A DNA stretch of 64,000 nucleotides from Mastigias papua (GCA_964019165.1 OZ025282.1:400001-464000), one strand, 5' to 3'; shown: positions 51,826-64,000, counted from the stretch's first letter. Notes: generated by a model not told the origin, from the letters alone. Program-made: numbers and translations.

Positions 51826-52255
51826 TTAACTAGATATTGCATTTTTGCTGATGTGAACCATGTCTGGTCTAAGCATGATAATCAAAATGCTGAAAAGTCC
51901 TATAAAATAATTTTAAATTGATAACTATGATAGTTCATCTACGAAGAGAGAGAAATTCTTTACAACAGCGTATATGTCAAGGGAAAAATAAAGAAAATTA
52001 GTAATGGGTGGATAACAGAGAGACATTTCTGGCATTGAATATGGAATAGGCCCATAGGTTCCTTATATTCATAATATATATCTGATTATATCTGAACAAT
52101 TTACTTTATCTCACTTATATTACACTATATAATATGATATTATATTATATTACATTGCATATTTTATTATATTACATTATATTATGTTATATCATATCAT
52201 ATTATTATACTAAAGACGCACTAACTAGGTACACAAGAAGGCCAGGAATAAATCG

Positions 52256-52412
<157 letters not shown>

Positions 52413-52499
52413 GTATATGCGTATAATGCTAGGATGTGTATGCGTTTAAATTTTCCAAGTTCTTGCTTAGGCGATCTTTCCAAATGATTGTTGAACAAA

Positions 52500-55400
52500 A
52501 CAAAATAAAACGGTAAAAACAGCTATAAATTTTGCATGAGATTCATTGGAACAGTATTCGCTGCTATCCAGTCAATGATGTCATAGACACCATAATCTCA
52601 GTCACAAATCGCATTTATTGACTGGATGCAAGTCTAATACCTCTTAGGACGTCAAATGCACATCTCTTTTTCTTGTTATGGTAATTGGTTATAACCTCGG
52701 TGAAAAGCTGAAAATTCTCTACACCTACGTAAAACAATTCAACTGGTAGCATTTTTCATGCCTAATCAAGCGTGATTATCGATGAAAATTTTTGGCAAAA
52801 TTAACAACAAGGGAAGGATAGTCGCAATTCTAATTCAACATATTTTACTAAAATCAAATAGATTTAAAATTTTATATGTAACATTGACTTCCTTTAGATA
52901 TGCAACGAGCTGCAAGAACAACCGACAATTGTGCATCATGAATTTGACTCTTAAGTTATAGATATGAATTATAGATATGAAATATAGATATTAATCAAAT
53001 ACAGATGACTAGAAGTAAAAAGTATGCTATAAACTTCTTAATCACAAGTTTTCACAAATGCATCCGGATTTAAGTTAGGTGTTACTGATGAATGCAAGTA
53101 TCAACGTCTTTCATTCAATAGAATCTGCCCCACCTAATATGAATAAGGACAAATATGCTCGATGTTCAAGGTACTGTAAAAAGTAAGGTAATCAAATCTT
53201 TATACCTGTAAATACCTGTTTGTGTGGATGATCTAATAACAACGTGAATTATTCACAACGCATAATTTATGAGATAGACCATTTGCATTTATATATAACA
53301 TATATGTTGTTCCATAAAATCAAATAAGGTCAAATGAGGATGAATTAAATCAGCACGGATCATAGAACAAATTAAATTGTTTGTCTGTAACCAGTTGATA
53401 TATTCACTGATTGCAGGTTGACTCCCGAAAGTGTGGCTGCCTTGTGGCAAGGAAAGACGTTCCAAACCTCGTTAAACTTACATCTTGTCTTCATCGGCTA
53501 ATTTTTTTCAACTTCAACACATAGATAAATAGATAGATAGATGGAAAGATAGATAGAGATAGAGATAAGAATAGAGATAAAGAGATAGATATATACACTG
53601 GTGCTCTTTAAGAGCTGGTAGTTACAAAGAGTGCCTGAAGACCTACAATCGTTGCCAAAATTGTTGGAACGAATTACAGATTTTTCACACTTGTCCGTAC
53701 CTAGCTTCCCCCCTCCCCATACAATGTTGTGTTACTGTGATATACGCTTGGCGTCTCGTAGAAATTCGATCGTTTTCACACGTAGCAACATCTTATCTAT
53801 AGAATCCAACGTTATTTTCGGGGGTTAGGGGGCTTTTTAAACGGCTTGCTTAGTATCAGTACTATTTGTGTCAATAGCCTGCCTTTTAATCTCAGAGATG
53901 TGCGGGGTTCCAAGTAATTTTTGCAACGATTGTAGCAATAAACTTTAACTTGCAAAGAGCTATTTTTCTTAAAAATACTTTAACTTCTAGTTACTACCAG
54001 TGGCGTGCCTGGACTTTTTATATAGTGTGTGAGGTGAGAGATGTGATGGCTAGGTTCAACGGAATGAGATTAATAATACGAGAAGTTGACAGGAACAAAA
54101 AGTTCCCTTGTAACCGATCATTATATTACCAATGGGACTAGTTGATTGCAAAAACTAATTCTCCTTACCAACAACCTGGACTTACCAATGGAGATTACCA
54201 GCAGGGTAACTGACCATATAAATCAACAAATGATTCTACAAATTGCACTTTTAGAAAATGGCATGGTACACCATACAGTTTTTACCCTTGGTTACGGCCA
54301 TCTAGAGTTGCCAATAAAAGCTGAGAACCACGAATTATCACTCGCCGAAGGTAATTAACGTTAATTTTAAAGGCAAAATTTTCTGCTAAATCTCTGAGGG
54401 TTCAAGGTTTTGATTTATTTTCTTGTCTGTTCATAACTACCATTCATTAAGCTCCATCCGCAAAATATAAATGAAATGACTCAATTTCCAATATTAATGA
54501 TCAAAATAGACATGGTCTACATTTATTTCTAATGATCAAAATCAAACCTTTAATCAAAGATGAATCTTACATGTTCATCAACTCGTAACCACTATCAAAC
54601 ACATACTCGAACATTGGTGCCCTCGTCATTTGTTAAACAAACTGGTAGAGGGTTTACGCCTACTCAAAAGTAGGGAATCAGAGATTACTAATGGAGATTA
54701 TAAACAGATCAGAATTGGTCGTAATGTCCGAGATGTTAGATCATTAAATCTTTAATAATCACTCATGTCTTTTAAGAGTACACGTCAAACTAGTACCAAG
54801 ACCATCCTAATTCAATTGATTCCGGATATTTCATTCATACAGTTTCTATGAATCTGCAGCACAAACACATTACATATAAACTATAACTTAATATAGAATA
54901 TAGTTTGTTTCGATAGTATGAAAATGGAATATGTAAGAGCAATAAAATAAACAATCATATATATTGAAAAGAGTATCAAACAGTGCATATTCAAAATAAC
55001 AAGACGGATCTACACACAGTCGCAATCGGGCATATCGAATTGACCATGACACTGATGAATAACTTACCATAAAACAACTGACATGTTTTATACCTAAAAA
55101 ATAATGACAAGAAACTTTTTAACAAGTGAAGTTTTTAATTATGAACTATGAATATCCGGAAGACTTCGTGAAGAATCATGAAACTTAAAATTAATGACAT
55201 CACTGAATGATCATACTTATTAAGTATTGTAAATGTATAGTAATTATGAATTAATGAATGTTAACTAAGGTAATGCCAAAATGAAAATACTTTCCAATTT
55301 GATAGAATGACTAATGACGAAGTTTTCGATGACTTGGCAGCAAAATCAAAATTTTGGAGAAATTCCTAAAATACTTACTTACAAGTGTTCCTAAAAACCT

Positions 55401-56085
55401 GTTCTCTCAACTTGCATGTTAAGAAGCATGAGTCCAGTTGGCTAACGTATCGGACTTTACGCTCAACATACAGAAAGATCAAGCGGCTTTAATTTAAAAC
55501 GTTTTGTTTACCATTGACAGCAGTTTCTGTTTATATAAATCTAACTATTTCATTTGAAATTGTTACTGTTCTTCGAAAATATGCTTAGTGATATTGTTGA
55601 TCAATGAGAAATACTTGAATGGCAATGAATTGTAACCAAAGCAACATCAGCTTTATATCGGAATAAATTTTTGATGCTAAAAGTAATAGAACGAAAATCA
55701 AACTTAGGTATATCATCTGCAGTTTTCGTGGTGGAGAAACTGACGAAATGACCTGAAGAGCGCATTAGAATTGATTATATTCAACAACTTTCTCCGAACT
55801 ATCAAGGTGACCTGATGTTTCAGCTGAGTGAACGTAATAGGATATTCACAGGTTATCATTCGGCTTCGCGATAGAAATTTGATTTCGTTAATAATTAAAG
55901 AAATAGATAACAAATGAATGGCTAACTTTCATATTGATTATGTGAAAAATGCAGTATGACGCGTTGGTCTTTTGATTACCATCACGTAAGAAAACTTTTG
56001 CTTAATGTTGTATTAAAACTATTATATGTAAACTCTCACACTTATCATACATGCTCTTTACAAAGCACAATATACAAACACACAT
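52500..56085. other. Intergenic AT-rich DNA, no gene seen
   Basis: Contains a short hairpin with CATCCAGTCAATAA-like arms (52565-52630), a GATA-rich stretch (53523-53592) and otherwise unassigned sequence. A segment at 55570-55620 resembles 60485-60535 (both contain ATCAATGAGAAAT and CTTGAATGGCAATGA-like words), suggesting a shared old repeat. Confidence 0.3.
53523..53592. repeat. (GATA)n-rich simple repeat
   Basis: ATAGATAGATAG units with GAGATA variants over about 70 bases. Confidence 0.8.
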
Positions 56086-56086
56086 A

Positions 56087-56165
56087 CACACACTCACTCA
56101 CACACTCACTCACTCACACACTCACTCACTCACTCACACACTCACACACTCATACACTCACACAT
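56087..56165. repeat. (ACTC)n/(ACAC)n simple repeat
   Basis: CACTCACTCACACACTCACT units, ending about 80 bases left of the inverted-repeat element at 56247. Confidence 0.85.
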
Positions 56166-56246
56166 ATACATTAAATATTCATATTTATATTTATTTACTT
56201 ATTTATTCAGAACAAACATTCATAGCCACAAACTCATTGAAGATAT

Positions 56247-57170
56247 GGGTCATTCCACGGTAGATCATACAATCGGTGTCAAGTCAAAATCTTTAAAATC
56301 CATGAAATTTCTACTGTTGAATCAACTAGATGAGGTGATAAAATCCTGAAAATGTGAAGTTCATAGCTCTAATCGTTCCAGTTTTATGGCATATTTTATG
56401 TTTTCATACTCGGCACAATGGACAAATTTTGGACATTGTCCAATTTTTGATGAGCTCTAACAATAGAATTTGATACCCTCAGACCATTATACGTCCAGAG
56501 CATGTTTTTGGCATGGTGTTCTGTCAGAATAGCAAAAATCACATGATGGCTATGCTGCTATCAAAAGCCAAAGGGTGCCAAAAATGTCACAAAATGCATT
56601 TTTTGTGGTGATTTTCACCATTGTTGCATTTTCAAGTAGTTGTAGAATGTATATCGCACACTTCCACTACTTCCAAACCTATTTTCTGATAAATACTCAT
56701 GATTTTTTGTGTGGAAATTAGAACTCAAGGTGTTTCATATCAATTAGTTCCTAGCAAGGGGGTCGTTAGCATGCTTCAAGCGTCAGAAATTGTCAGAATT
56801 TTGCAAAAGTTTGCTGTTTTCTATCCATATATCTGAATAATTATGCAAGTTAGCTGAAAAAGCTTTTTTATGCTAAAAGTACATACAAAATTGAATCAAA
56901 ATTATCTAAAACAAAATTCTAGATTGTTCCTAATATGGTTCCCAGGCCCCTAGAAAATGACAGAATTTTATAAAAGGCAAAATTAGCTTAACTTCGAATG
57001 TACAGAAGCCATTGAGCTCCAAAAAAATTTCGAAGTTTTTTTTCATTTTTCAAACACCCACGGCATGGTCTTTCTGCATAAGAGAGGATTTAACATAACG
57101 AGCATGCTTTGCTGGTGAAAAGGCGCTTCATATTGAGTCTGGTTTTGCAAAAGTCATTCCTATGAACAAG
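56247..57170 (+). repeat. Left terminal inverted repeat of the 2.8-kb element
   Basis: 924 bp, ending GTCATTCCTATGAACAAG. Note that the inner end carries GTCATTCC, echoing the GGGTCATTCC outer end. No coding potential. Confidence 0.9.
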
Positions 57171-57390
57171 TTTAGGAGTGGCTCAAAAGTAAAGTTCTTA
57201 CAGGAAAATAACAATCTTGTTTATTATTCCATAAAATAAAATTTGAATTAACATTTTCTACTCTAATAATAACTTTTTAATGTCCGAATGTAGGTTTGTA
57301 TACTATAAATAGATTTGGGTTCGTAACGTGTTAAGTTACACTGTAAATTTAACTACTGAACGAAAGTGACATTATTTCTTCCTTGAGTTA

Positions 57391-57927
57391 ATGGCGTGTG
57401 CACCAGATTATTGCGTTTTAAATAGCAAAGATTGTCATAGTTCAAGTTATCGTAAAGAACGTGGTTATATTGAAATAGAGAAGCTTTCCGCTGCAGAAGT
57501 AGAATGTCTACAATATCGCTCTGGAATACAAAGGTTTGAAGAGAAGAGTTTGGTTTGCTTTCATCACTATACACATTTTGTTAAGAAATATCCCAGTTGG
57601 TTTAAAGTGTGTTGTGATCCGTTTCAGAAACATTCCCGTCATGTTAGGAGCACATTAAGAGAAATTTCACTAGAGGATGTAAAACGATTTGAGAACTTCA
57701 GTGACTTGATACCCGGTAAAAAGCTATGTTTTCGGTGCTTCAAAGAACTAGAGGGGTTGGTGGAACCTATTAGAGAGCCTGATGAATGCAATGATGATAT
57801 ATGCTGGGTACCTTTTGAACACATAATTTCTACAATCAAAGCTCCAAAATGCCAATCGGGTGAACAAGTTTACTTTGAGGATATAGATATTGGTCATATA
57901 CTTTCATGCTTTGATAACCTTTTCTAG
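57391..57927 (+). CDS. 178-residue cysteine-rich protein of the inverted-repeat element
   Basis: The only sizeable ORF between the two inverted repeats. It has 13 cysteines (3, 8, 15, 39, 56, 74, 75, 113, 116, 133, 138, 154, 173). The C56-x-H58-H59, C74-C75-D-P-F, and PGKKLC113-FRC116 spacing looks like a zinc-binding fold. I associate the 'CCDPF.KH...LR.I....PG.KLC..C' pattern with a domain found in multigene or transposon-borne proteins of cnidarians and other invertebrates, but this is from memory. There is no signal peptide, membrane segment or DDE/RNase H motif visible. A TATA-like TATACTATAAATAG at 57299-57312 lies 80-90 bases upstream of the ATG. The intact frame suggests recent selection or a young copy. 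The role is unknown; a DNA-binding accessory protein or a domesticated cargo are possible. Confidence 0.7.
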   Translation: MACAPDYCVLNSKDCHSSSYRKERGYIEIEKLSAAEVECLQYRSGIQRFEEKSLVCFHHYTHFVKKYPSWFKVCCDPFQKHSRHVRSTLREISLEDVKRFENFSDLIPGKKLCFRCFKELEGLVEPIREPDECNDDICWVPFEHIISTIKAPKCQSGEQVYFEDIDIGHILSCFDNLF

Positions 57928-58111
57928 ATGAGCTATATAAACATTCATACATACATATAAACATGTTATATTCTGATAATTTTCCTAATTACTTGATATT
58001 GATTTTAGCATTATGACTTTAAATATACAATTAAACAAAGTTCACTGTTATCCATCAGTAAACCAATTGACCTTCCGTGGCATCTTCCTTAGTTCTCAAC
58101 TTGATTTTCAG

Positions 58112-59035
58112 CTTGTTCATAGGAATGACTTTTGCAAAACCAGACTCAATATGAAGCGCCTTTTCACCAGCAAAGCATGCTCGTTATGTTAAATCCTCTC
58201 TTATGCAGAAAGACCATGCCGTGGGTGTTTGAAAAATGAAAAAAAACTTCGAAATTTTTTTGGAGCTCAATGGCTTCTGTACATTCGAAGTTAAGCTAAT
58301 TTTGCCTTTTATAAAATTCTGTCATTTTCTAGGGGCCTGGGAACCATATTAGGAACAATCTAGAATTTTGTTTTAGATAATTTTGATTCAATTTTGTATG
58401 TACTTTTAGCATAAAAAAGCTTTTTCAGCTAACTTGCATAATTATTCAGATATATGGATAGAAAACAGCAAACTTTTGCAAAATTCTGACAATTTCTGAC
58501 GCTTGAAGCATGCTAACGACCCCCTTGCTAGGAACTAATTGATATGAAACACCTTGAGTTCTAATTTCCACACAAAAAATCATGAGTATTTATCAGAAAA
58601 TAGGTTTGGAAGTAGTGGAAGTGTGCGATATACATTCTACAACTACTTGAAAATGCAACAATGGTGAAAATCACCACAAAAAATGCATTTTGTGACATTT
58701 TTGGCACCCTTTGGCTTTTGATAGCAGCATAGCCATCATGTGATTTTTGCTATTCTGACAGAACACCATGCCAAAAACATGCTCTGGACGTATAATGGTC
58801 TGAGGGTATCAAATTCTATTGTTAGAGCTCATCAAAAATTGGACAATGTCCAAAATTTGTCCATTGTGCCGAGTATGAAAACATAAAATATGCCATAAAA
58901 CTGGAACGATTAGAGCTATGAACTTCACATTTTCAGGATTTTATCACCTCATCTAGTTGATTCAACAGTAGAAATTTCATGGATTTTAAAGATTTTGACT
59001 TGACACCGATTGTATGATCTACCGTGGAATGACCC
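58112..59035 (-). repeat. Right terminal inverted repeat of the 2.8-kb element
   Basis: 924 bp, the reverse complement of 56247-57170, beginning CTTGTTCATAGGAATGAC on the plus strand. The ORF stop is about 185 bases to its left, leaving a short 3' flank without an obvious AATAAA. Confidence 0.9.
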
Positions 59036-59465
59036 ATATATAAAATTAAATAGATTAAAAGTAAAAGAAAAGTCTTCTTTTCAGTTGCATATGTTTTGAT
59101 GTGAATCTTCAGCAGTGTTAATGAAGATTTATAGTTAAATGTAACTGAAAAGCTTTTCCTATTTAGGAAGTGATGTGACCCAAGTTGTCAAGTGGTACTC
59201 AGAAATAAAAAGGATAGGTAATGCAAAGTCTTTTTCTGTAATAAGAGACATTTGCTAACAAAAAGAAAATTTTCAATAACGACTGGCAAAAATCTTGATG
59301 AAAACTCATGTCGGATCACCACTATAATATGGTGTAGAAAGTCAGATAATTTAAACAGGGATGGTGAAGAGTCTTGAGGTGATGGAGATGTGGCTGCGGA
59401 GGAGGATAATGAAGATCCCTTGGACGGCAAGTAAGTTAAACCAAAGTGCTGGAGATAACCAAGGC

Positions 59466-59887
59466 CCAGGGGGGTACTCATATATATTTAGGATAAGGGT
59501 CCTCAGGTTACTTTTTTGGGTTTAAAATTTGAGCAAAAGTTATTTTTGTGCGTCAGCAAATTATACAATTACTTTTTGGGTTCATGAAATGCTGAATTAT
59601 TTTTTGCTAGCATTACTAGCAGCCCCAGAGAGTAGACTGGCTGTAACATGAGAACGGTTTTTAGCAAAATGCAAAAGTGAAACTACAAGATGATGTAAAT
59701 TGTGTATCTTTAATAAATATAGTATACCTGCTTCTGTGCTGTGTATATGATCTCCTGATCATTTATGGAACAGATTATCTCTATTATTTTTTGGGAGTGC
59801 AAGGCAGGAAAAATGATTTTTCTGGGCTGATGGTTCGCACCCCAGCCTGAGTTCCCCTATCCTAAATATATATGTGTACCCCCCTGG
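59466..59887. mobile_element. MITE-like element with about 34-bp terminal inverted repeats
   Basis: Left end CCAGGGGGGTACTCATATAT and right end (complement) CCAGGGGGGTACACATATAT match at about 32 of 34 positions. The 422-bp element has no ORF of note. No clear flanking duplication was seen. The superfamily is undetermined. Confidence 0.7.
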
Positions 59888-60689
59888 GAGATGAGGGGGG
59901 AGAGGAAGGAATTGATGAGGGCAGTGAAACTTAGACAACTGGCATTCCTTGCATATGTAAAGTGTAAAGAGAGGGGCTGAAAACTTGATATTGACAGACC
60001 AAGCAGTATCTGAGAATTATCATAAAAAATGACTGAGACTTATCTGCAAAGGCTTTCATCACAGTTTTTGTATGAAAACAAATTGTTACCACTTTAGACC
60101 AATTCCCAATTTATTTCCAATTCACATTTTATTTTGACTATTTTCCAGTTCCCCCCACCCCACTTAGTATGAACCCCTGCTTATTCAGGACCTAAGAGTA
60201 GAAATAAACATGACTTAGCTGCCATATTGCTTTATCAGAATTAGGGTCATAGGGTCATATAGTGTTTGCAAATTAGAATAGGAGGTGTTTAAATTGAATA
60301 AGGTACATGTTGGAGTTAGACTAGAAATTTTAGTAAAGATTAGTAAATAAATAAAAGAAGATACGAATCATAATTATATTTGTTCTGAAGAAATCTGTTT
60401 CATAATGTTGGGGATGTATCTGACTTATGCTATTAAAATCTTTCCCACACAACACTCTGTCCTTTAAGCCAATGAGTGTTATGAATGTTTTTAAAAATAT
60501 GCCTATTGGTATTTTCAATCAATGAGAAATGCCTGAATGGTAATGTACCTTCCTATGGAACTGCTGCCCTCTAATGACAGCTGGTACAATGAAAATTTTG
60601 ATGTAGCTGTGATGGCTGCCTTGTATAAACTGGTGATGAGAGGAGCAGCTTGACCATATGATTTATCCTTGAGCAATGGACTGGAACTA

Positions 60690-60765
60690 TGGCATGACAG
60701 CTCAGTGATATAGCACTCAACATAGAGTGCAATGGCTTGTGAGTTTGAACTCCACTTGTCTTAAC
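60690..60765 (+). repeat. Possible tRNA-like SINE head
   Basis: GCATGACAGCTCAGTGATAT (A-box-like) and GTGAGTTTGAACTCCAC (B-box-like) are spaced about as in a tRNA, but the acceptor and anticodon stems are poor. Confidence 0.4.
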
Positions 60766-60809
60766 ATTGAAGGAAACAAAGTACAGTATCTGCAACAGAT
60801 TGTAATAAA

Positions 60810-61080
60810 ATGCTTGGGATTGAAATTGACAACAAGTTAAAGTCTGACAAACATGTTAAAACATTATGCTCAAAAGTAAATAAGAAAATCAGTGCCTTTT
60901 CTAGATTAAACACATTTATTTCTAGAGAGCAGGCATTAGCAATTTATAACAAGTTTATTCTATCAAATTTCAATTACTGCTCCAGCTTGGATCTAAATGG
61001 AACAAGATACATCAATATAAAAGCATTGCATTGAGAATGCAAAATGTCATTATCCAGCTGGAGGCTATTAAATGAGCCTA
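60810..61080 (+). pseudogene. Eroded reverse-transcriptase (LINE) fragment
   Basis: The frame reads MLGIEIDNKLKSDKHVKTLC, KKISAFSRLNTFIS and NKFILSNFNYCSS, the thumb region pattern following the RT palm in Jockey/CR1-type elements ('lGv.id..l.f..hi..lc.K......l.r'). A frameshift near 61010 moves the continuation (LRMQNV) to another frame. Neither the catalytic domain nor a 3' tail is preserved. Confidence 0.75.
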
Positions 61081-61439
61081 CATATGATTCCTGTGCAAAA
61101 TATGCAATTATCACCACAATAATGGAACCAGGCTTATCTAGATGCATTGGCAATATTGAGGGAGAAAAAACTGCATTGCTTTCCAAAGAATGATTGAATT
61201 AAATAGATATAGGAAAAACAACCAAGTTGAATCAATACAGACAGATGTAAATGGAGAGGAAATACTCCTACAAAAAGCCATAACAGATAACAGACCAGTT
61301 TGGAGAGTATGGCAAGTCATTCTGATCTATGGTTTGGAGGGTAGGGCATCCATGACAAAAGCACCGAGAAAACACCATTCCTGGAGCTGGAACTACTTTC
61401 TAAACTATCTCTATTCCTGTAGCAAGACTTTGGAGTAGC

Positions 61440-63969
61440 AACTGCTGTACTATATAATGTACTAATATCAATGTGAATTTGGTGATGGTCACTTCTGTAT
61501 ATTCCTCTTGACAAAGTCTTTATTACTTATTACTTTATAGCTCATTTCTGTTCATTATTTTTCCAGCATCTGATAGATGTGAAAAAGGGTTTTTGAGATG
61601 CTATTGCTTAAGAACTAATCACAGAATTAGTATTATTATTATCAAGAATTGATATTATGATTATCAATATTATTACTAATGTATATTTAATGAGAAATTT
61701 AAATGTATGTGCTTTCCATTTGTGTTCTACTTCTTTGAAACTATGGAATCAAATGCTAGAAATAGACTAGTGCAGGAAATTTTATGGTTCTGCTGCTTTC
61801 AAGTTGAATGACAATTGTAAGTAGATCTTCATAACAGAAATACAATAAAGAGTTTTCACAATTGTCTGGGAAAAGGGTACTTTCCATCTAATTGAGGAAA
61901 ACAGCACAGGTCTGGGCCCCCAGACTTCTTGCAGTTGTGTGCTTGATATATAATGGACTGTTAGAAACTCAACAGAGTATCAGCAAAACATGATGATCAC
62001 AAAAAGACCGGAACAGGCATTTTCAAAACACCAACAACACTTTATATTTTGTGTTTCATTCTGGAGGGAAGGCAACATTATGTCAATATCTATGAATACA
62101 ATCAGGTGCGTGACAAATTCATCCTAAATCAACTTCCGCTTCATTCCTCGCCAAGAAGGGGGGTCCTGCTGAAACGACATTGCTCGACATCAGGGTATAT
62201 TTCATACACTTAGGCCCGAAGATCTCCGGCGTGCAGTAAGCTTTCCTGTCGGTGTGGCAATATGGATTTAGCCAAAATTATACACCTTGGCGTAGTGGCG
62301 TAATACAACTTATTGAACGTACAGCGTCGCTGAGGGAGTTGGGGGAGCGATGTTTCTAGCCTTAATCAAGCAATTTTATTGTCTGTAGCCCAATCCATTC
62401 AATGTGAGACTCACGCCGAAGATTCATTCAGGTACTTTTGCCTTCACACCAAGTTAACACAAAAATAGGTCACTTTACTATAGTATCACCGCATGTTACC
62501 GCAAAAACAAAATATCTCACGATACAGTACGCCGAGAAAGAGAGCAATACACGCCGGATACCTTCAGGGGTAGGCTACATGGAATGCACATAGATTAACG
62601 TACTATAGTCCCCACTTTTTACTTGACGGCAAACTGGTTGGCTATGACTTGGCGTCATGCTAATAATTACTCTTATCTTGAATGTTGGCGTACACCTCAG
62701 GAGCTACTGATGTATCTCCGGCCTAAGTTTTACATGGAATGGACAGCTAGGGGAAAGGGTTTAAAGATATTGACGATGTTACGACCCTTTATTCTATTAA
62801 CTATAACACATAATTGTCATAATTGCATCAAACAACAAAGTTCATAGCGCGATTTTCCCATACCTTTTGCTTGGAATGCCAATTTCAGCCTCACCTGTGC
62901 CATCTAGGTTGATATTAGGAGCAGTGGGGCGGAGGGAGCCTTCCACTCTCCACTATTTTGTACCTAGTCAGTTCGAAAGGAGTATGCCATTCCAAATGGG
63001 CCATATGCTACCTTTCATTATTTATTTCCCTATTACTGTAGACCCATATCAGCTCAATAACTGCCAGAAAACTTTATTTCTGCTAAAGAAACATAATTGA
63101 ATGACTAGTTAAGTACAACTGGATATTACACTTGAAATTAAAAAGCCCGCCAAAATCATCTGCGTGCAAGGGAGGTAGGATCAAAAGGGTATCGAAATAG
63201 GACTCTTGGCGGGATTTTTAACTAAGGTTTACATTGACCTGGTGGAATAAAAACTAATTACGTTATGCAGAAAGTAATAATTTCAAGCTGGGTAAATCAT
63301 TGACATAAGACTTTGAGAGAAGAATAGGACACGTGAAATGGAGTTATAGCCATGCGGAGTGGATCACCAGAAGAGAGTGTGTGGCTGAAACCGACTAATA
63401 ACCGCTAAAACAAACATGCTTGTAAAACGGATAGTGCTGCTTAGATACAATTAATGCTCTTTTATAGAAAAGGCACATTTTACTAAGAGTATCAATTACT
63501 TATCACATATAGACAAACAACACTTGCAAAAAGGTGACAGATCTAGAGCAGGTGTCAAGAATTGAGTGCACTAACGATGTGCTATTTCTACCGCAGATTT
63601 GGTAATACTTGAATAAAAAATGTTTAAATATACTCTAAACGATTAAAAATGCTTTCTTTTTTGGCCAATTCAACCATTTCACATAAAAATTCAATATGGT
63701 TTTTATATGCAACTTGACTGGCGAACCTAAAAGCTGCTCAATCGTTGCTTAACTCTGAAACCTCAAACAGTTAATACATGGAAGACATAGGCCTAATGCA
63801 GACCGACTAGTAAAAAGCCTTTAAATTTCATCAAAATTACAAGGCTGATAAGTAGAATGCCAGGTCAAGTATGGCTTTGGTATCATGATAACGTAAATAT
63901 CAAGAAGATTTTATGATACTATAGAAAAGAAAACATTTAAACAGAACAGAGGTGAAAATTCGTGTTTCT
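61440..63969. other. Intergenic sequence, no gene recognised
   Basis: Short open frames only. A small inverted repeat is at 63134-63223 (AAAAAGCCCGCCAA and TTGGCGGGATTTTTAA). The block 62100-62600 is less AT-rich, but I could not identify a convincing exon in it. Confidence 0.3.
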
Positions 63970-64000
63970 ATGCAATTTTTTTATAAGAAAGTGGCATATC
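63970..64000. mobile_element. Left end of a family M1 element, cut by the window edge
   Basis: TTTTTTTATAAGAAAGTGGC matches the left end of the M1 copies. The rest lies beyond the window. Confidence 0.4.

Larger units (their letters stand above)
56247..59035 (+). mobile_element. 2.8-kb DNA element with 924-bp terminal inverted repeats and one ORF
   Basis: Left arm 56247-57170 and right arm 58112-59035 are reverse complements of equal length, with no mismatch noticed by eye. The outer ends read GGGTCATTCCACGG and CCGTGGAATGACCC. ATAT occurs at 56243-56246 and again at 59036-59039, compatible with a 4-bp target-site duplication, although the surroundings are AT-rich. The 941-bp interior holds a single plus-strand ORF (57391-57927). 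Equal length and apparent identity of the arms imply recent insertion or conversion. Terminal inverted repeats of this length recall fold-back-type and some cut-and-paste DNA transposons. I cannot assign a superfamily. Confidence 0.88.

Noticed and set aside
62119..62245. A LIM-domain-like terminal exon on the minus strand (KAYCTPEIFGPKC)
   Set aside because: Only one short segment, lacking the second Cys pair of a LIM knuckle and with no partner exons nearby.

Overview
This window is animal nuclear DNA. It is AT-rich, intron-rich and crowded with microsatellites and transposon remnants. It carries three recognisable protein-coding genes, all on the minus strand: a two-coding-exon class A (rhodopsin-like) neuropeptide-type GPCR (1071-3269), a complete 30-coding-exon INTS3 gene for Integrator complex subunit 3 (10499-33940), and an ARID3/Dead-ringer/BRIGHT-type ARID transcription factor (36762-45866). 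The gene repertoire, kilobase-scale introns, tRNA-derived SINEs, several non-LTR retroelement tails and many short inverted-repeat elements fit a marine invertebrate, perhaps a cnidarian. The phylum cannot be fixed from the sequence alone.

Layout. 1-3.3 kb is the GPCR, with a degenerate tRNA-like SINE in its intron. 3.3-10.4 kb is non-coding, with a retroelement tail, inverted-repeat elements and a long CA repeat near 10 kb. 10.5-34 kb is INTS3; all 30 exons join in a continuous frame (1065 codons plus stop), and the introns hold retroelement tails, SINEs with TA-repeat tails, inverted-repeat elements and minisatellites. 34-36.7 kb is intergenic with a LINE remnant. 36.7-45.9 kb is the ARID3-type gene, whose introns hold a hAT-like MITE and other repeat fragments. 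46-56 kb has no recognisable gene, only microsatellites and repeat fragments, but may hold leader exons of the ARID3-type gene. 56.2-59.0 kb is a striking 2.8-kb element: two 924-bp inverted repeats, apparently identical by eye, around one 178-codon cysteine-rich ORF. 59-64 kb is intergenic, with a second inverted-repeat element, an eroded reverse-transcriptase fragment and unassigned sequence.

The three host genes are not an obvious functional unit. INTS3 is a core RNA-processing and DNA-damage factor, ARID3 proteins bind AT-rich DNA and regulate transcription, and the receptor is a membrane signalling protein. The most unusual object is the 56-59 kb element, whose ORF shows no transposase catalytic motif I can recognise. 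Several repeat families also occur more than once in the window, and three of them end in long TA tracts. Exon coordinates were derived by hand from splice consensus, reading phase and recalled similarity to vertebrate homologues.
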